A stretch of 64,000 nt of DNA from Taiwanofungus camphoratus (GCA_003999685.1 CP021228.1:434001-498000); one strand, 5' to 3'; positions 1-17,940 are shown, counted from the stretch's first letter. Notes: generated by a model not told the origin, from the letters alone. Numbers and translations are program-made.

Positions 1-6088
<6,088 letters not shown>

Positions 6089-6401
6089 AACTTAGAAGGC
6101 ATAATTAACTCTTTATACTTACAGAAGGATTTTGTACCTGATACGCTATATTAGACGGCTTTGTATTCTGATGACCACGCTCCTCAAGAACTTCTCCTGC
6201 TCGTTTGATTTCTGACTGGCACTGCTCAACGATTCGAGGACTACAATACTTGCAGCGGCTGAACGAATTTCATTGGCCCATATGATTACTATATTTGTTC
6301 CAAACTTGTTTCAACCCATTGCCAGATGCCGAGTACGTTACGCACCACCAGGCCGCGGGGCTCTGGCTGCCCATCTTCAAAAACACTAGCAGAGTACATG
6401 A
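6089..6401. other. Intergenic, ABCC 3' end to Aim32-like start
   Basis: Tandem gene junction of 313 bp. It should hold the ABCC 3' untranslated region and the promoter of the next gene. I see no ORF or repeat worth naming. Confidence 0.6.
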
Positions 6402-7394
6402 ATGAACCCTAATACCGCGTACGCAATGAACGCAAAAGCCTCTTTCTCTATTCAACGATTTGTTCCCCCTCGGGTTCAAACTTACTGCGGAGCTGCCCGC
6501 TTGTTTTCGGCAACAGCGCTCAAACAATCTCTCACTGGAACAGTAGCCCATCACAATAGCTATGTCCTGTTGCACACCCACCGAACACCTATAGAATATC
6601 CCCCCAAAGTACAATCGCAGCTTCTCAGGGCTCTCACTTTGAAGGCGAGAGGGTGGGGCGGCCTTGTCAACCTTTCGTGGGCCCAAAATCAAGACGTTCA
6701 TCCTGAATACAAGGGCGTTGGCAGCGAGGAAGATCGGGGATCGGAGGTCTACAGAGCAACAGCCTTTTCCGTGCACAACGGACAGTTGGATGTACCGGAA
6801 GTATCTATGGCGAGCCTAGATTCAGTAGCGGAACAACTGGAGGCACACGCCCTCTCGAATGACAGGTCGGTACCTACCAGTTCGAAGGACTCGGCCAAAT
6901 TGCACCTTTATGTGTGCACACACGGCCCGCGGGACTGCAGATGTGGCGAGACTGGAGGCGAGGTCTTTGCGGCTCTGCAAAGGGAGATTGAGAAGCGTGG
7001 TCTAGATGACCAAGTTATGGTGGGCAGCGTTGGTCATGTTGGCGGACACAAGTAAGCCAGTCTTCAGTCTCATCCCAGAAGCTCGTGACAAGTAAATCCA
7101 AATCAATTGCTAACTCTCCGCAAGATATGCCGCAAACGTTCTGGTGTTTCCATACGGTGACTGGTTCGTATCGACCCTTTATCATGATTGCGGTTTCACC
7201 TTAACAAGCATTACGACAGGTTGGGTACACTCCAGGAAGTGGACGTTCCCAGGGTGCTGGATGAGATGCTCCAACGACATGCCGTCTCTGAACCTGATTA
7301 CCGTACACTTCCTCCTCTGTGTCCGCCTTTCTGGCGCGGTCGTATGGGGCTAGATAAGGAGGAGCAGATAGCCCTCCATTCCGCATGTAGCTGA
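6402..7394 (+). CDS. Sucrase/ferredoxin-like (Aim32-type) thioredoxin-fold protein
   Basis: Member of the fungal sucrase/ferredoxin-like family that includes yeast Aim32, a mitochondrial Fe-S protein linked to redox control. The first exon (6402 to about 7051) codes for a basic, Ser/Ala-rich N-terminus resembling a mitochondrial presequence, then the family core with CTHGPRDCRCG, whose cysteines fit a [2Fe-2S] site, and VGHVGGHK. After a short intron the next exon reads YAANVLVFPYGDWF, completing the HxGGHKxAAN motif. The last exon reads GTLQEVDVPRVLDEML and ends HSACS-stop at 7392-7394. The acceptor of the last intron is uncertain: the site after AACAAG (about 7211) keeps the frame and adds HYDRL, while the site at CGACAG gives a shorter join in the wrong phase. 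Mitochondrial location is inferred from the N-terminus. Confidence 0.82.
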
Positions 7395-8814
7395 TGACAC
7401 CAGAATGATCCTTCGAATCAGTGCATTCGCTAAGCCACTAATTTCCTGCCTTGGCCTTATCTTACGACACATACTGGAAGAACCGGGGGCCCACTTACAT
7501 GTGGATGCAAGTGCTGTATTACATGTTGTGGTAAGCCTTGACCGACTGTCAATACTAACGGTTTGCACAGCATACACCGTTTGAGCTATACTCAAAGATG
7601 TCACATATGCATCGCAATCCCAAGTATCGAGCTCCGAGATGACTCTTCGTCCAGCTTTCATTGCTTCGTGTGGGTCGATTTCTGATCAGACAAGTTTGTG
7701 CCATTGTGTTGTAGTCGCTGTTGGCTCCACCTTAACATCTGACCATTCGCCCCAACGTGAAATACTTCTTTGAAGATGGCTCCTTATTTTTGATTTGATA
7801 ATTGATCTATATCGTGACCATTTTTGCCATCCAGAATGCCCATTGCCAGCTGCAGAAACGGCGACTATGGCAGGCCCTTGGACGGGTGCTAAGCTATTCT
7901 ATGGATTGACCCGTCAAGTTAGCTAGGAGTCATTCGAGCAATCCGACTTGCAAAAGATCGTATTGCAGGATTCGTAACGACTTTACTGGGGGTGATTGAT
8001 AGCTTTCACGGTAAGCATATCCATCAAGAATCAAACCTAGTCAATACTCCATCTGGTTTGATCCCAGCAGTGGCTACTCGAAGGATTCTGATTTGGTCTA
8101 GTAATTTAGTGGGATGTTTCAAGACCTCACGACATCGAACATGGTGATACATCTTTGTCTCCTCGCTAGCTGATATATATATTCGGTCGGGCGCCCGCTG
8201 CACGTATCGGTCGGTCAGAATTCCTGCATAGCATTCGGTAGTTTCCAGCTCGAGAGATGCGAACCATCTTCTTTCCACCTTGTATTAAACCTCAGTCTTC
8301 CAGGGTGCCACCTACTTTCTTGCGCAGCCACGGCGCTTTTTGGAACCAAACCTTGCGCGTCTGTAGTCCCTTATCCATGCAATTGATACACAAAGCCTTC
8401 GTCCTGCTTATTTTGACTCTCCTTGTGCATTCGTTGAATGTGCCTCGCCACGGTGGTGGCATGTCTTAACATTAAGTATCATCATTACTACGTGTTGGCT
8501 GAAGAAAATTGATGCCCAGTCGATATTGGACCGGACTGCGATGAAGCATGCCTTTCTATACTTAGCCCAGATGCGTCCTTTGATTTTTGATTGGGAATTT
8601 TAATGAGGGTTAGTCAATGACCATCCTGTCTGTGCATTCACCAGGTGAATCTGACGACAAGTCAGGCCTTCTCTACCACTATTTGACCAATGACAGAATA
8701 CAGGATCCGCTTCGTAAATTGTAATATAACACCGGTTGTGTAACGCCATCGCCTGTTAATTTGTGGCTAGTGAAATCGAAGTGCTCATGTAATCAAGTGC
8801 AACTCACGCAACTA
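7395..8814. other. Intergenic, no gene seen (1.4 kb)
   Basis: Convergent gap between the Aim32-like gene and the S9 hydrolase. It should hold both 3' ends. Only short ORFs without recognisable similarity or splice support are present (for example 8257-8469 plus and 8024-8278 minus). No repeats or RNA genes were recognised. Confidence 0.5.
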
Positions 8815-11061
8815 TTAGAGATACAAATCTAGGTGTTCAATCAGTCGTCGAAGCATATCCGCTACGTGTTCGCGTTCCTGGAATTCATGGCCCTCCCGCG
8901 GGTACAGGACTAATTTGGGAGGAGGGGACGCCTTGGCTTCTCGTTCCATGCCTCGAAGTAGGGCAACCGCCTGCGTTGCTGGCACTCGCTTATCCTCTTT
9001 TCCATGCAAGAAAAGCATGGGCGCGCGTATATTCCTGACATCTTTGATTGGACTTCCCCGAAGGTATGTCGGTTCGCCGGGCATCCAAGGTGCACCTCCT
9101 CCAAGATCGGCCTGTTATACCGCCAAACAGGGTCAAGGTATAATGAAATAAACCTTGTTTAGGGAACTGACCTCCACGTCGGGCATGTCAGATGAAACTG
9201 CCAAAAACCCCCAATCTGAAACGCCTGCGCCAACTACACCAACTTTGAACAAGTTGTTGGGTCGGGTGCAACCCCACGCAGTAAGGAACCCTCTTTGACT
9301 GTAACCGGCTATGCCGAGCTTTCTAGGATCGACCAGTCCTCGGGATATAGCTTCGTCGATCATGGTGCGAACGTCTTCCCAGTCTAAGTCGCCCACTCCG
9401 CCATTTGCCGCGGCGGCAAAGCTGTCGCCTCGACCCAAGCCTATGCATATGAAGTTGATGTCTATATAGTCATGGAGATGACTCACTCACTGCCACGATA
9501 GTTAGGAGAGAGAACCAGATAGCCCCGAGACGCCAGAAATGGGCGCCATGCCCAAAAGTCTAGCAGTCAAGTTCTTCAATTGACATCCTTCAGCGAGCAA
9601 CATAAAGCTGCAGACTGACTGAAGCGTAAGTCCAGGGTGTCTCGTCTGGAGAGAAAGATCATTAAAGCGTCACGTTAAACTATGGAGGACAAACCTATAT
9701 GGCCCTCCATGTGGCACAACAACCGCTGGTAAATCTTTCACATTGGAGCCCTTCGGGTGCGAAATAACACCTTGTAAAGTCTGCCCGTCGGAGCTCTTCC
9801 AGTGAAAGGGTTCGCTGACCGGCGCTTTCAGAGGAGAGAACCAAGTATGATGAGAGGAAAGTTTCTTCGACAAATAACCTTTCTTGCCGTCCTCCGCCAC
9901 ACCAGACCAAATGTTCGTGGGCTGCCCAGTCACGCCGCTGCTGCGAACGGCGACGAAAACATAAGTGTTATTACCAACGTGTTTCATATCCCACTCTGCA
10001 ACAGCATTGTCTGCCGTCTCGAAGGCGGTGAAACGGCTGTGACGCAAATCACACACGTCAAGTCTTGTGTCCAGACTGGTGGCGACCTCTACAGCATATT
10101 TGGATTCGTCGCCGAGGTCGATGATCTCAGCTGCATCTTCCGTGTCACCGTATGCCAGGCGGACAGGTCTAGGCTCGTTGAAGGTGCGTCCCCATATCGA
10201 ATGAGAGGAGAAACGACGTGATGGTGTGGCGTTCTGTATGAATACGAGGTCTCCGCACTGCCTCCAGAGGAGAGAACCTGGCCTGTACGCATATTCACGA
10301 ATATCGTGTATGTCGCCCGTCTTGATGGAAATTATCCCCTCAGTAATGACACCGGTGCTGCCCTCCGCATCCGCATGGCTGCTGAGACGATAGATGATGG
10401 AGGCGCTATCAGCACCCCAAGTGAAGGAGTCCACATGTGTGTCAACGGAAACCAAGGTTTGATAACTAGCGAACAAACAGTAGTCAGAACTTGAAAAACA
10501 ATACGGCGCTTGGAAAGCCCACGATCGGGAAGAGTCTAGATGCAGTAGATGCAAGGAACCACAGTTTGTCTTCTCTCTCCAAACTTCGACCGCAGCCTTC
10601 GGACCTGAGTTCTTCGGGGCATTCCTACTTACGAAGGCCACATAATTTCCATCGGGTGAGATCGAATACGATGTGATTGTTACCGACTCGTCCAAGGAGG
10701 TAATAGCTTTCGGTTCTGAGCGGAGAGTAGCATCCAGGGGGAGGCTATAGATATGGGTTGCGCCACCCAAACTATGTCTATCAGAAAGAAAGAAGATATC
10801 TGACGAGTGTGGATGGAATGAGGGCGAGTGGTCATGGGCAGTACCGGAAGTGATCTTCTTAGCACTATCCTCCCTATGTGTCTCTGCAATCCATAGAGCA
10901 GATGTGTAACGATCACCGGGTCTGTAACATGGGCCTACACAATACGCAGCTCGAGACACATCCTTTGATAGCTTCAAGTCGAAGATCCTGTCCGATGAGG
11001 CAATATCTTGAGGAGTAAGCCTTAATGAATCCGCTAGCGCGGACGTCCGCGGAGTGGACAT
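8815..11061 (-). CDS. Prolyl oligopeptidase-family (S9) serine hydrolase
   Basis: Acyl-peptide hydrolase or dipeptidyl-peptidase-like enzyme of family S9, probably cytosolic because no signal peptide is seen. Start ATG at 11061 (MSTPRTSALADSLRLTPQD). The N-terminal part, one long exon, reads as a beta-propeller with repeats such as SPSFHPHSSDIFFLSD and YSISPDGNYVAFVS. The C-terminal hydrolase domain follows with the oxyanion motif VVPHGGPY, the nucleophile region KLGIAGYSQRGFLTAWG, the Asp region HGKEDKRVP and the His region REGHEF. The triad Ser, Asp and His is therefore present. Three or four introns interrupt the C-terminal half between about 9120 and 9700. One oddity is Arg in place of the usual Gly after Ser-Gln in the nucleophile elbow (codon AGA). 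Stop at 8815-8817 after HLDLYL. Confidence 0.88.
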
Positions 11062-12590
11062 TATTGAATTTGACGAAGTTAAGATCGATAATTTCTAATG
11101 AGTAGACTTTAGCAATTGCAGTCCAAGCTGGATATGATGCAAGTATAGCCTTTGTGCACAAGGTGCCTTGGACAGGCTTTCCTCGTGTAGAGGATAGGTC
11201 TTGTTGAGAGACCTTATTAGAAATGTAGTGGGCCCGACAAACATGAAAGGTAGTGGGGCCTCCATGACTAGATGTTGGAGAGAGATATGTATGGTGGACA
11301 TTGAGACATCAGCATCTCACCAAGAGGTCTCCAACCACGCAAAATGACCCTTTGAACAAAGTCAGAATATTGATAACAGAAATCTGGTAAACAACGTACT
11401 CAATAGAATGCACTCGTGGGCATACATGAACATCGATGATACCTGTGCATTCATGAGACGTAAAGCATCAGCTCTAGGAAGCTGTACATCTGTTAACCTA
11501 TTAACTGCTTTTCCCTGAACAGTCCTGAGAGTCGGTAGATACTAGACAGATGCGGTTCTGAACTTCTGATTGAAGTATGTTTCATTAGTATCAGAGGGTA
11601 TACTATCATTTGACCAGTGTTTGAAGATTTCCGTCATTCGATTTTTAGCTCCACAACGACTGGATGGATTGCTCTCGGAGCAGTGTCATTTTGTGGTTAT
11701 GGATCCTGGCTACATGGCCATATACTTACATTTTTAATTATTTTCATAGTGAGGTGCCCAAGGACGTTCCGGTGGAGGGGACTAGTGTTTGACGATTTTT
11801 CCGAGGAATGTCACGAAGAGTCACCATAATGAAGCTCCGACGTGGCTTTTGGGCATCCGCCTGCAGCATTGCAATGACAACGAAGTGCGTCTGCTGGCGG
11901 AGTTCAAATCCAGATTGAGGAAGTGTCACTCTTGTCCTGGATTGTAACGCACAGCAACACATTGGCTGCTGTACACTCATTGCGCCCATGATAAGCTTCG
12001 GAAAAATTGGGAGAGTGCATGTTATGGTGTGCTTGAGTCAGACACAAGTGCAGGAACTAAGCGGCCATGGTTTGGGATGAGGTGAGAGGGTAGAAGAACG
12101 GCGATCGGCCTAATTAATAGATTTTCTGACACTCATATTGAACTTGTTCTCTACACACTCCCTCTCTTTAAAATCGGAGAACACAGTTGTGTTGCATGAT
12201 TTTCTAGACTATTTTAGACACCGTCTGATCTTGAGAATATCCCAAGGAGAGTTTGCGATAAGCCATTCTCAAACACTGGGTCCTTCTCAAAGTGGTGTCA
12301 TACGATAGTAAGGCTGTATCCTAGACTTTTCTATATAATTATGAGGCCGACCGAGTCCTGAATTATGTAAGCACAATCTAAATATGTAAACAGAGATACA
12401 ATCGCGACCAGGACCTTTCCTCAAGAGTTCAGACCTTTTTTTTTGAGCAAATATGCCATGGCGTCGCTCTCCGAGGTATGTAAATGGCCCAGATTAGGCA
12501 TCAAAGCCATTGCCTTCTGGGTTTAATAATCACAACTAATGTCGAGGCTTGACTTGATGTCGAACTGCTTTTTCCACCTGCACATAATTG
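11062..12590. other. Intergenic, no gene seen (1.5 kb)
   Basis: Lies upstream of the minus-strand S9 hydrolase and downstream of the minus-strand glycosidase, so it should contain the hydrolase promoter and the glycosidase 3' end. Short ORFs such as 11617-11829 show no similarity I recognise. No repeat structure was seen. Confidence 0.5.
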
Positions 12591-14889
12591 CTATAGGGCA
12601 ACAGCAATGTTCTCTGCCTTTACCTCCCAACCTTGTTTCGGAAATCCTGGAGCACTATCTGTGTTTCCATCCCAACCACCTGCCATCATGGCTATGGCAT
12701 AAAGCAAACCTCCAGATCCTGGGAAGTACGGTGTCGGCACCTGGGCTCCTCCTGCAGGCATACCTACATCGTCGAACTGGAAGAATGGATCTAGGAGCCA
12801 TTCTATAGCTTTTTCTGTGTCCCCATTCCTTGCTGCGGACATAGCAAGCATTGGAAAGTCCCATCTGGAAGGTGTCATGTGTTTGTCGCTGCGGTGCGGA
12901 GGCATAAGCAGCCGAGACTCACCCCCAGAGGTTACTGACATTCCACGTCGTCCATACTTTCTCCGCGGTAGCCTTGGCAATGTCAATGCTCACATTCGCT
13001 GTTTGGGGCAGCCAGCCGTACAGTCCCACTAGAGCGGGATGGCTGTTTATGTATTCCGGCGACGTCCAAAAGTCACTCTCGATGCCTTCGTACACGGTGT
13101 ACAACCCGTTCTCGACTGGGAGCGGTGCTAGGTTATCCTTGACCTCGGACCATACCCTTGGTGCCTCTTCGTTTAGCCGGTCCATCCAGTCCTGCGCCAT
13201 TCCCAAACCCATCTGCCAATATGCTAATTCAAATGCAGGGTTCCGTGTGATATTAGGGCTCGTGTCCTCGCTCACGACGTACATAGGCGGTCCAAGATCG
13301 TAGAAGCCGGTGCTTTCATTATGCTGGGCGTAGTCCGCCATCCAATCTGCTGTTTCGTATATGATATTTCGCCATTTCTCGAGCGTCGCAAGCGATCTTG
13401 TGGTCCGATACTCGTATTCGGCGAACACGAGCGGATGCGGTTGCTGCCAAACTAATAATTCATTGATCTCTCCTGGCGCGGATCGACCCGTCGGATCGGT
13501 CATCTTGGGCCAGCGGGCACCATATCCTTCTTGGTCCTGTGCCCGTTGAATCGAGTCAGAGAGGAAATGGGAATATACGCTAATCGATCTGTTGAGTAGA
13601 TCCCAATTGTTCCACAGTGCCCAGTGACAACTGTGCCAGAAATACATTTCCATGTGAAATTTGCCATACTAACGCTCACATGTGAGTTATTTCTGATGAA
13701 TCAAAATATAAGGTGCTTACCCAACCGTCATTGACTAGACCTGACTGGACACCAAAAGTCAGCGAAATGAAGTCACAGAGGCTCCTCTTACACGTACTTC
13801 CTGAGGAGGCGTGAAGCCTGCTTCATTCACACGCATCAGATATCGGGAAAGGATTATCCGTCTTTGTAATTCGTCCGCTCGAGAATCAGTCGAACCAGTG
13901 ATCACATCGACAAAACCGTTGCTTGACCAATATTGTTGCCAGGTGTCTACTGATTCCCTACCGACATCGGAAACGGAGGGGATAGACGCGGATTGTCTCG
14001 AGGAGTATGATACGACTAGCGAGAAAGATGCGAAGGGGTCTACCGGAAGCACGCTATATCGATGTAAGTCGGGCGAGTCTCGAGATATCACAAATCTGTC
14101 ACTACTGCCAAGGGACGTCAAGTATGTCGTCGTGACCAAGGTGTGATTGATTTGTGCGAAGACATTTCCCCCCAAGTCGCTTCCAGTATGCATTGTAGTC
14201 GTGTGTCTGCTTGTTTCGCTCCAGTATCCAACGAATGGCGCTTGGAACTTCTCCGAACCGTCATTCCAAGGGAAGTCCAGGAAAATGCCTAGCCGACCTT
14301 GCTGTAACAGCTGCGATCGGATCGTAACACCCACCGCACTGCTACTCTGCGCTGCGTACGTCTGCACCGACACCTCCTCATTGTCGAACACGAACTGGCT
14401 CGTGATGACTCCCGTCCAAAGGTCTAGTTCCTGTCGCACATTCGTTAAGTCTGCCTCTGTGACATTCTCGATCTGCCCGCCGATTGTCCTAAATAGCAGA
14501 CCAATGCGTCCCAGATCCATCCGGTTCGGGTTTGCGATGAGCCACTGTTGTGGAGCGGCAGGTCCTCCAAATTCGTACTGTACGCCGTCCCAGACAACGC
14601 CGCGGTACGAGAGAATGTCCGAGTACGTGACGCCCATGGGAAGACTATCATTCTTCCAAGCCCAGTCAGACATGGTCGCCCATGGGAGGAACGTCTGCAG
14701 TCCTGATACGTCTGCGCCGAATGCAAAGAAACCATTCCCGACCTGCATTGGTGTGCTTGTACTGGATGCATTCCGGACAGGATTGTACCGGGAAACAATC
14801 GCTTTACGAGGGATAATAGACGCCCTGCCGATAGATGACCAGGCCGCACACAGAAGCCCTAGAGTGAAAATATGCAACGGTATATGCAT
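12591..14889 (-). CDS. Secreted six-hairpin glycosidase-like protein (GH65/GH95-like fold)
   Basis: Probable extracellular glycoside hydrolase of the six-hairpin ((alpha/alpha)6 barrel) superfamily; the substrate cannot be read from sequence alone. Start ATG at 14889 opens a signal peptide, MHIPLHIFTLGLLCAAWSS. The large first exon holds a beta-sandwich-like N-terminal domain with MQVGNGFFAFGADVSGLQTF near residue 47. After introns around 13680-13790 the barrel begins with NDGWYGKFHMEMYFWHSCHW, followed by WPKMTDPTGRSAPGEINELL and YETADWMADYA. A further intron near 12900 leads to WDFPMLAMSAARNGDTEKA and a final GWEVKAENIAVAL-stop (TAG, 12591-12593). Several N-glycosylation sequons fit secretion. 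The long open frame on the opposite strand (14147-14941) is a shadow. GH65 or GH95 relatives are the closest types I can suggest; trehalase or fucosidase activity is unproven. Confidence 0.82.
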
Positions 14890-15304
14890 AACGATAGAAA
14901 CGAAGTATCAGGCTGCCCTCGCTGCATCTCCTGGTGAGTAAAGTGTTCATATTTAACGTGATTTAGCTAACGCGTACCGGAACGAGCAGGTGACGATGTC
15001 GCGGTCCGGTCGTGATCGTCATGTGACGAGCGATCATTGCTACCGTGACCTCTATACACATGGAAAACCTCAGGCCTCAGCGATGATCGACCCGCTACGA
15101 GCGTCACCTGCACGGGCACTGATTTATGAATGACTCTGGAATCCACTGGTTCATTTGATCACGTCCTGATCTCAATCAGGCACCACTGAGCTATACGCAC
15201 TAGCCAGTGCGGACTTTGGATCATACCGTAAGTAGTACAGGATCCACAGATCAACGTCCATTGCTAAATAAGCATTGCAGTAATGTTACACCATGAACAC
15301 TCCT
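14890..15304. other. Promoter region of the glycosidase and 3' end of the SDR gene
   Basis: Both flanking genes are on the minus strand, so these 415 bp should contain the glycosidase promoter. No TATA box or operator was recognised with confidence, and no ORF of note is present. Confidence 0.5.
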
Positions 15305-16329
15305 TCAGCCTTGAGGGAAGAACTTCAATCTCTCGGGCTCTACATCTGTCGACCTCCAAATTGGCTCGAAGACCTTTACGTTCTCCTCTAATGTGCTGAT
15401 CTTCTTCAACATACCCTCCCCACAATCCGGTCCTAACGGTACTCGCAGCCATTCCCTTTTCCCTCCCTGACCCTCTACCAGATTCGTCGCCATGCCAGTA
15501 CCGTGAACTACTTCATACACCCTCTCTGCTAGTTTTTCCACGTCTCCGATCTGGCCTTGCTCGACATGCTGCTTGGGTATCCCCTCAAGGGTGCCGTATC
15601 CCTGCGACAGATCTGTGTAAACCTCCGAAGGCTCTGCGCCCGCCGAAGGCGAAACCTGAAAGAACTTCGTAGAGAAGTACCCAGGCATAATGATGAGTAC
15701 TCGGATATTGTATGGTGCTACCTCTTGGCTAAGTGCCTCAGAGAAAGATTCCAGCGCGGCCTTGGAGGCGTTATAGGCACTCCAGGACGCGTAGCCCCTG
15801 AAGGCACCGATCGAGGTCACGTTCAGGATATGGCCTGTCTTGCGAGCGCGGAAAGAAGGTAACAAAGCTTGGGTGAGAGCAAGTGCCCCAAAAAAATTTG
15901 TCTGGAATTGTGCGCGTAGGTCGTCTAAGCTATGTACAGTGTGAGTGCAGTGACCCCAGCAATAATAACATGATGTGTACTTTAATTCTTCCACGGGTGC
16001 GACTACTCCGTATCCGGCGTTATTGACAAGCACGTCGACATGGCCATAGATCTTCAGGGCTGCTTCACCTGCCTTGCGGATCTCTGTATCAGAGGCATTG
16101 AGATCCAGGATCAGCGGCTCAGCACCTCTGAGGGTGTCAGGAAATTTCGACAGGGATCGCACGGTAGCAATGACCTGTAGTTTCGCGGCATCATAGTGTG
16201 TCATGGGCTGCGAGATCCTGACTAAAATGCGAGGCTCCTTACCTTATCCCCTTGCAAAAGTACGTGATGTGCAAGAGCGAGTCCTATACCAGAACTCGCC
16301 CCTGTGATAAGCCACACCTTGGCAGACAT
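15305..16329 (-). CDS. Short-chain dehydrogenase/reductase (classical SDR)
   Basis: NAD(P)-dependent oxidoreductase of the classical SDR family. Start ATG at 16329 (MSAKVWLITGASSGIGLALA), which carries the TGxxxGxG nucleotide-binding motif at residues 9-16. An intron at about 16170-16242 joins GDK to VIATVRSLSKFPDTLRG. Next come LDLNASD and NNAGYGVVAPVEEL, a second intron around 15920-15975, then LRAQFQTNFFGALALTQALL, the catalytic Ser in LNVTSIGAFRG and the catalytic YNASK. The C-terminal half (MPGYFSTKFF onward) resembles the retinol-dehydrogenase-like branch common in fungi. Stop at 15305-15307 after LKFFPQG. The substrate is unknown. No partner enzyme lies beside it to suggest a pathway. 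Confidence 0.9.
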
Positions 16330-16748
16330 GAAAGGCAAGTGCTCAATGCAGTGTACTGAAGAAACCCAGTGCTCTGGGGACTTATTGTGCAGATCGTGCT
16401 CATTTATATACCAATGCATGCGGCATAAATCTATGACGTTCACCTGTTTCTTGCATTTGTAATCCTTGCCGGTTATGGCCTGAGACCCAGATCGACTGCA
16501 AACCCGGCGCTCGACTAACTTTGCTTCGAACATAGATCAAAGGTCATGGATAACCCGATGCACTCACGGTTTCCCTATAGGTCATAAATGACTCGATCGG
16601 GTCCGCACACCCTTACATCCTATTCAGTATTCGTGTGAAAGCGAGCTTGGCCGTTAGAGGCTAATCGACATCGTTCCCGATACTCCACTGACAAGGCGTT
16701 GACCATCAACAACTTCGGTAATAAGTTGATACACTTTGAGACTATCGT
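16330..16748. other. Divergent intergenic region
   Basis: Upstream of the minus-strand SDR and the plus-strand segment starting at 16749. It may serve both as promoter. No clear TATA element or repeat was seen. Confidence 0.4.
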
Positions 16749-17940
16749 TTGCTAATTCATATCTGCACAGCTGCGAGAGAGAGAAATTTCGAGGTTGGCT
16801 GTAACATCTTTATGTATTCTGCTTCTTTCGGATCATCTGTGTCCTTCTTTTCATCCTGGCCCTCTTATCGCCCTTCGCCATACGTATATCACCTCATACA
16901 CCCTGAGTCCGTCGCAGCATCTTCACATCTGCTCTACACGCAGTTTTGGGATACACTAGTAGAACAGGCCATGTCCCTGAGATACCCGAACACACTAAAT
17001 AACTTTCAGCCGACCGAAGATGAAGCTTGGGAGAAGCTAGAGGGAAAATATTCAGCCATGATGGTGAGTCCGCGGATTCTGTAGGAGTACTGTACTGGCA
17101 CGACCATAGGTTCAGTCACGCGTCACAGGGCCCCTTGAACTGGGCAGTTAGTTCAAATGTCACGCGTCCCAAGGGGGTCTGAACTGGGGTCCGAACCATT
17201 GGTCACACAGGCGAAAAACACTGTTTCCTGGCTGTTCAGCCTTCAGTTGAGACTCAAAACAGCTTGTAAACTCTAGTGGTGTCCTATAGAAGTAACAAAT
17301 AAGACAATTGCAATGAAAACCACTGTAATTTTTTGTCTTTTTGCAGGTGGCTTGAATGTCTTTTGGAGCCTGTTTGCAAACAGTTTTGCAAAGGCTTCCA
17401 GCTCCTTAATGACATTACACAGATATATTGAGAAAGCTGCTCACTCATCTTGATCTATGGTTGCATTTCAGGTATCAAAGTCATGCTCAGTGGCAGAGAG
17501 TAAGTCTGTACTGTTCAAGTGTGGTTTGTAAATTACTATATACATAAGTTGGGTCTCATGGTTTATGCTGTTTTTCTCCACATTTTGCTAAGTGACCTGC
17601 AGACATCGCACTAAGTAGGTTGCTAGCTCAATATTCAATTGCAAAAGCAGGTGTCACACCAGCTTAGGTCCTTAGTTCAGTCACAATTGTGTCACACCCA
17701 CACTTGAACTGAACTAAGGGCTCTGTCCTGCGTCACACGGGCCCTTGAACTAGAAAAAATGTGGTTCAAGGGTGTCACACGTCACACCGGCTGAACCTAT
17801 GGTCGTGCCAGTACAGTAGTTTCCTCATATACCGAGAGCAACTCAAGCGCCGCCTTGAAGATCCCCAGAAGGTAACCGAGGTCACAGTCAGGATGCTGCC
17901 CATCCTCCAAGCTCAGGAGGAAGTGCCTGCGTAAAGGCGA
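16749..17940 (+). pseudogene. Unrecognised coding segment interrupted by a DNA transposon
   Basis: An open frame starting at 16749 (or an internal Met at 16818) reads through FWDTLVEQAMSLRYPNTLNN and TEDEAWEKLEGKYSAMM, then meets a consensus donor GTGAGT at 17064 and an in-frame stop at 17082. The transposon at 17090-17816 follows. Just beyond it another good-looking frame reads FLIYREQLKRRLEDPQKVTE and continues to EEVPA-stop at about 17933. The two parts look like one former gene, but splicing from 17064 to the acceptor ending at 17819 does not join them in phase and would give only about a dozen further residues. I do not recognise the protein. It is either broken by the insertion or wrongly modelled here. 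Confidence 0.35.
17088..17818. mobile_element. Non-autonomous DNA transposon (MITE-like), TA target duplication
   Basis: The element spans 17090-17816 (727 bp). Its two ends are perfect inverted repeats of 26 bp, starting CTGTACTGGCACGACC at the left (17090-17115) with the complement at 17791-17816. A TA dinucleotide flanks each side (17088-17089 and 17817-17818), which fits target-site duplication as in Tc1/mariner-like elements. Inside the ends, short words related to GTTCAAGG and GTCACAC recur many times in both orientations, forming subterminal repeats. The centre is AT-rich with no ORF of note, so any transposase must act in trans. Perfect terminal repeats suggest a recent insertion. The superfamily is inferred only from the TA and is not certain. 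Confidence 0.85.

Noticed and set aside
11880-11930. tRNA-like B-box word GTTCAAATCC
   Set aside because: The arms around it do not pair as a T-stem and there is no A-box or acceptor stem.
14147-14941. 264-codon open frame on the plus strand
   Set aside because: It lies exactly opposite the first exon of the secreted glycosidase, whose protein has a signal peptide and domain order; the plus frame has no known similarity.
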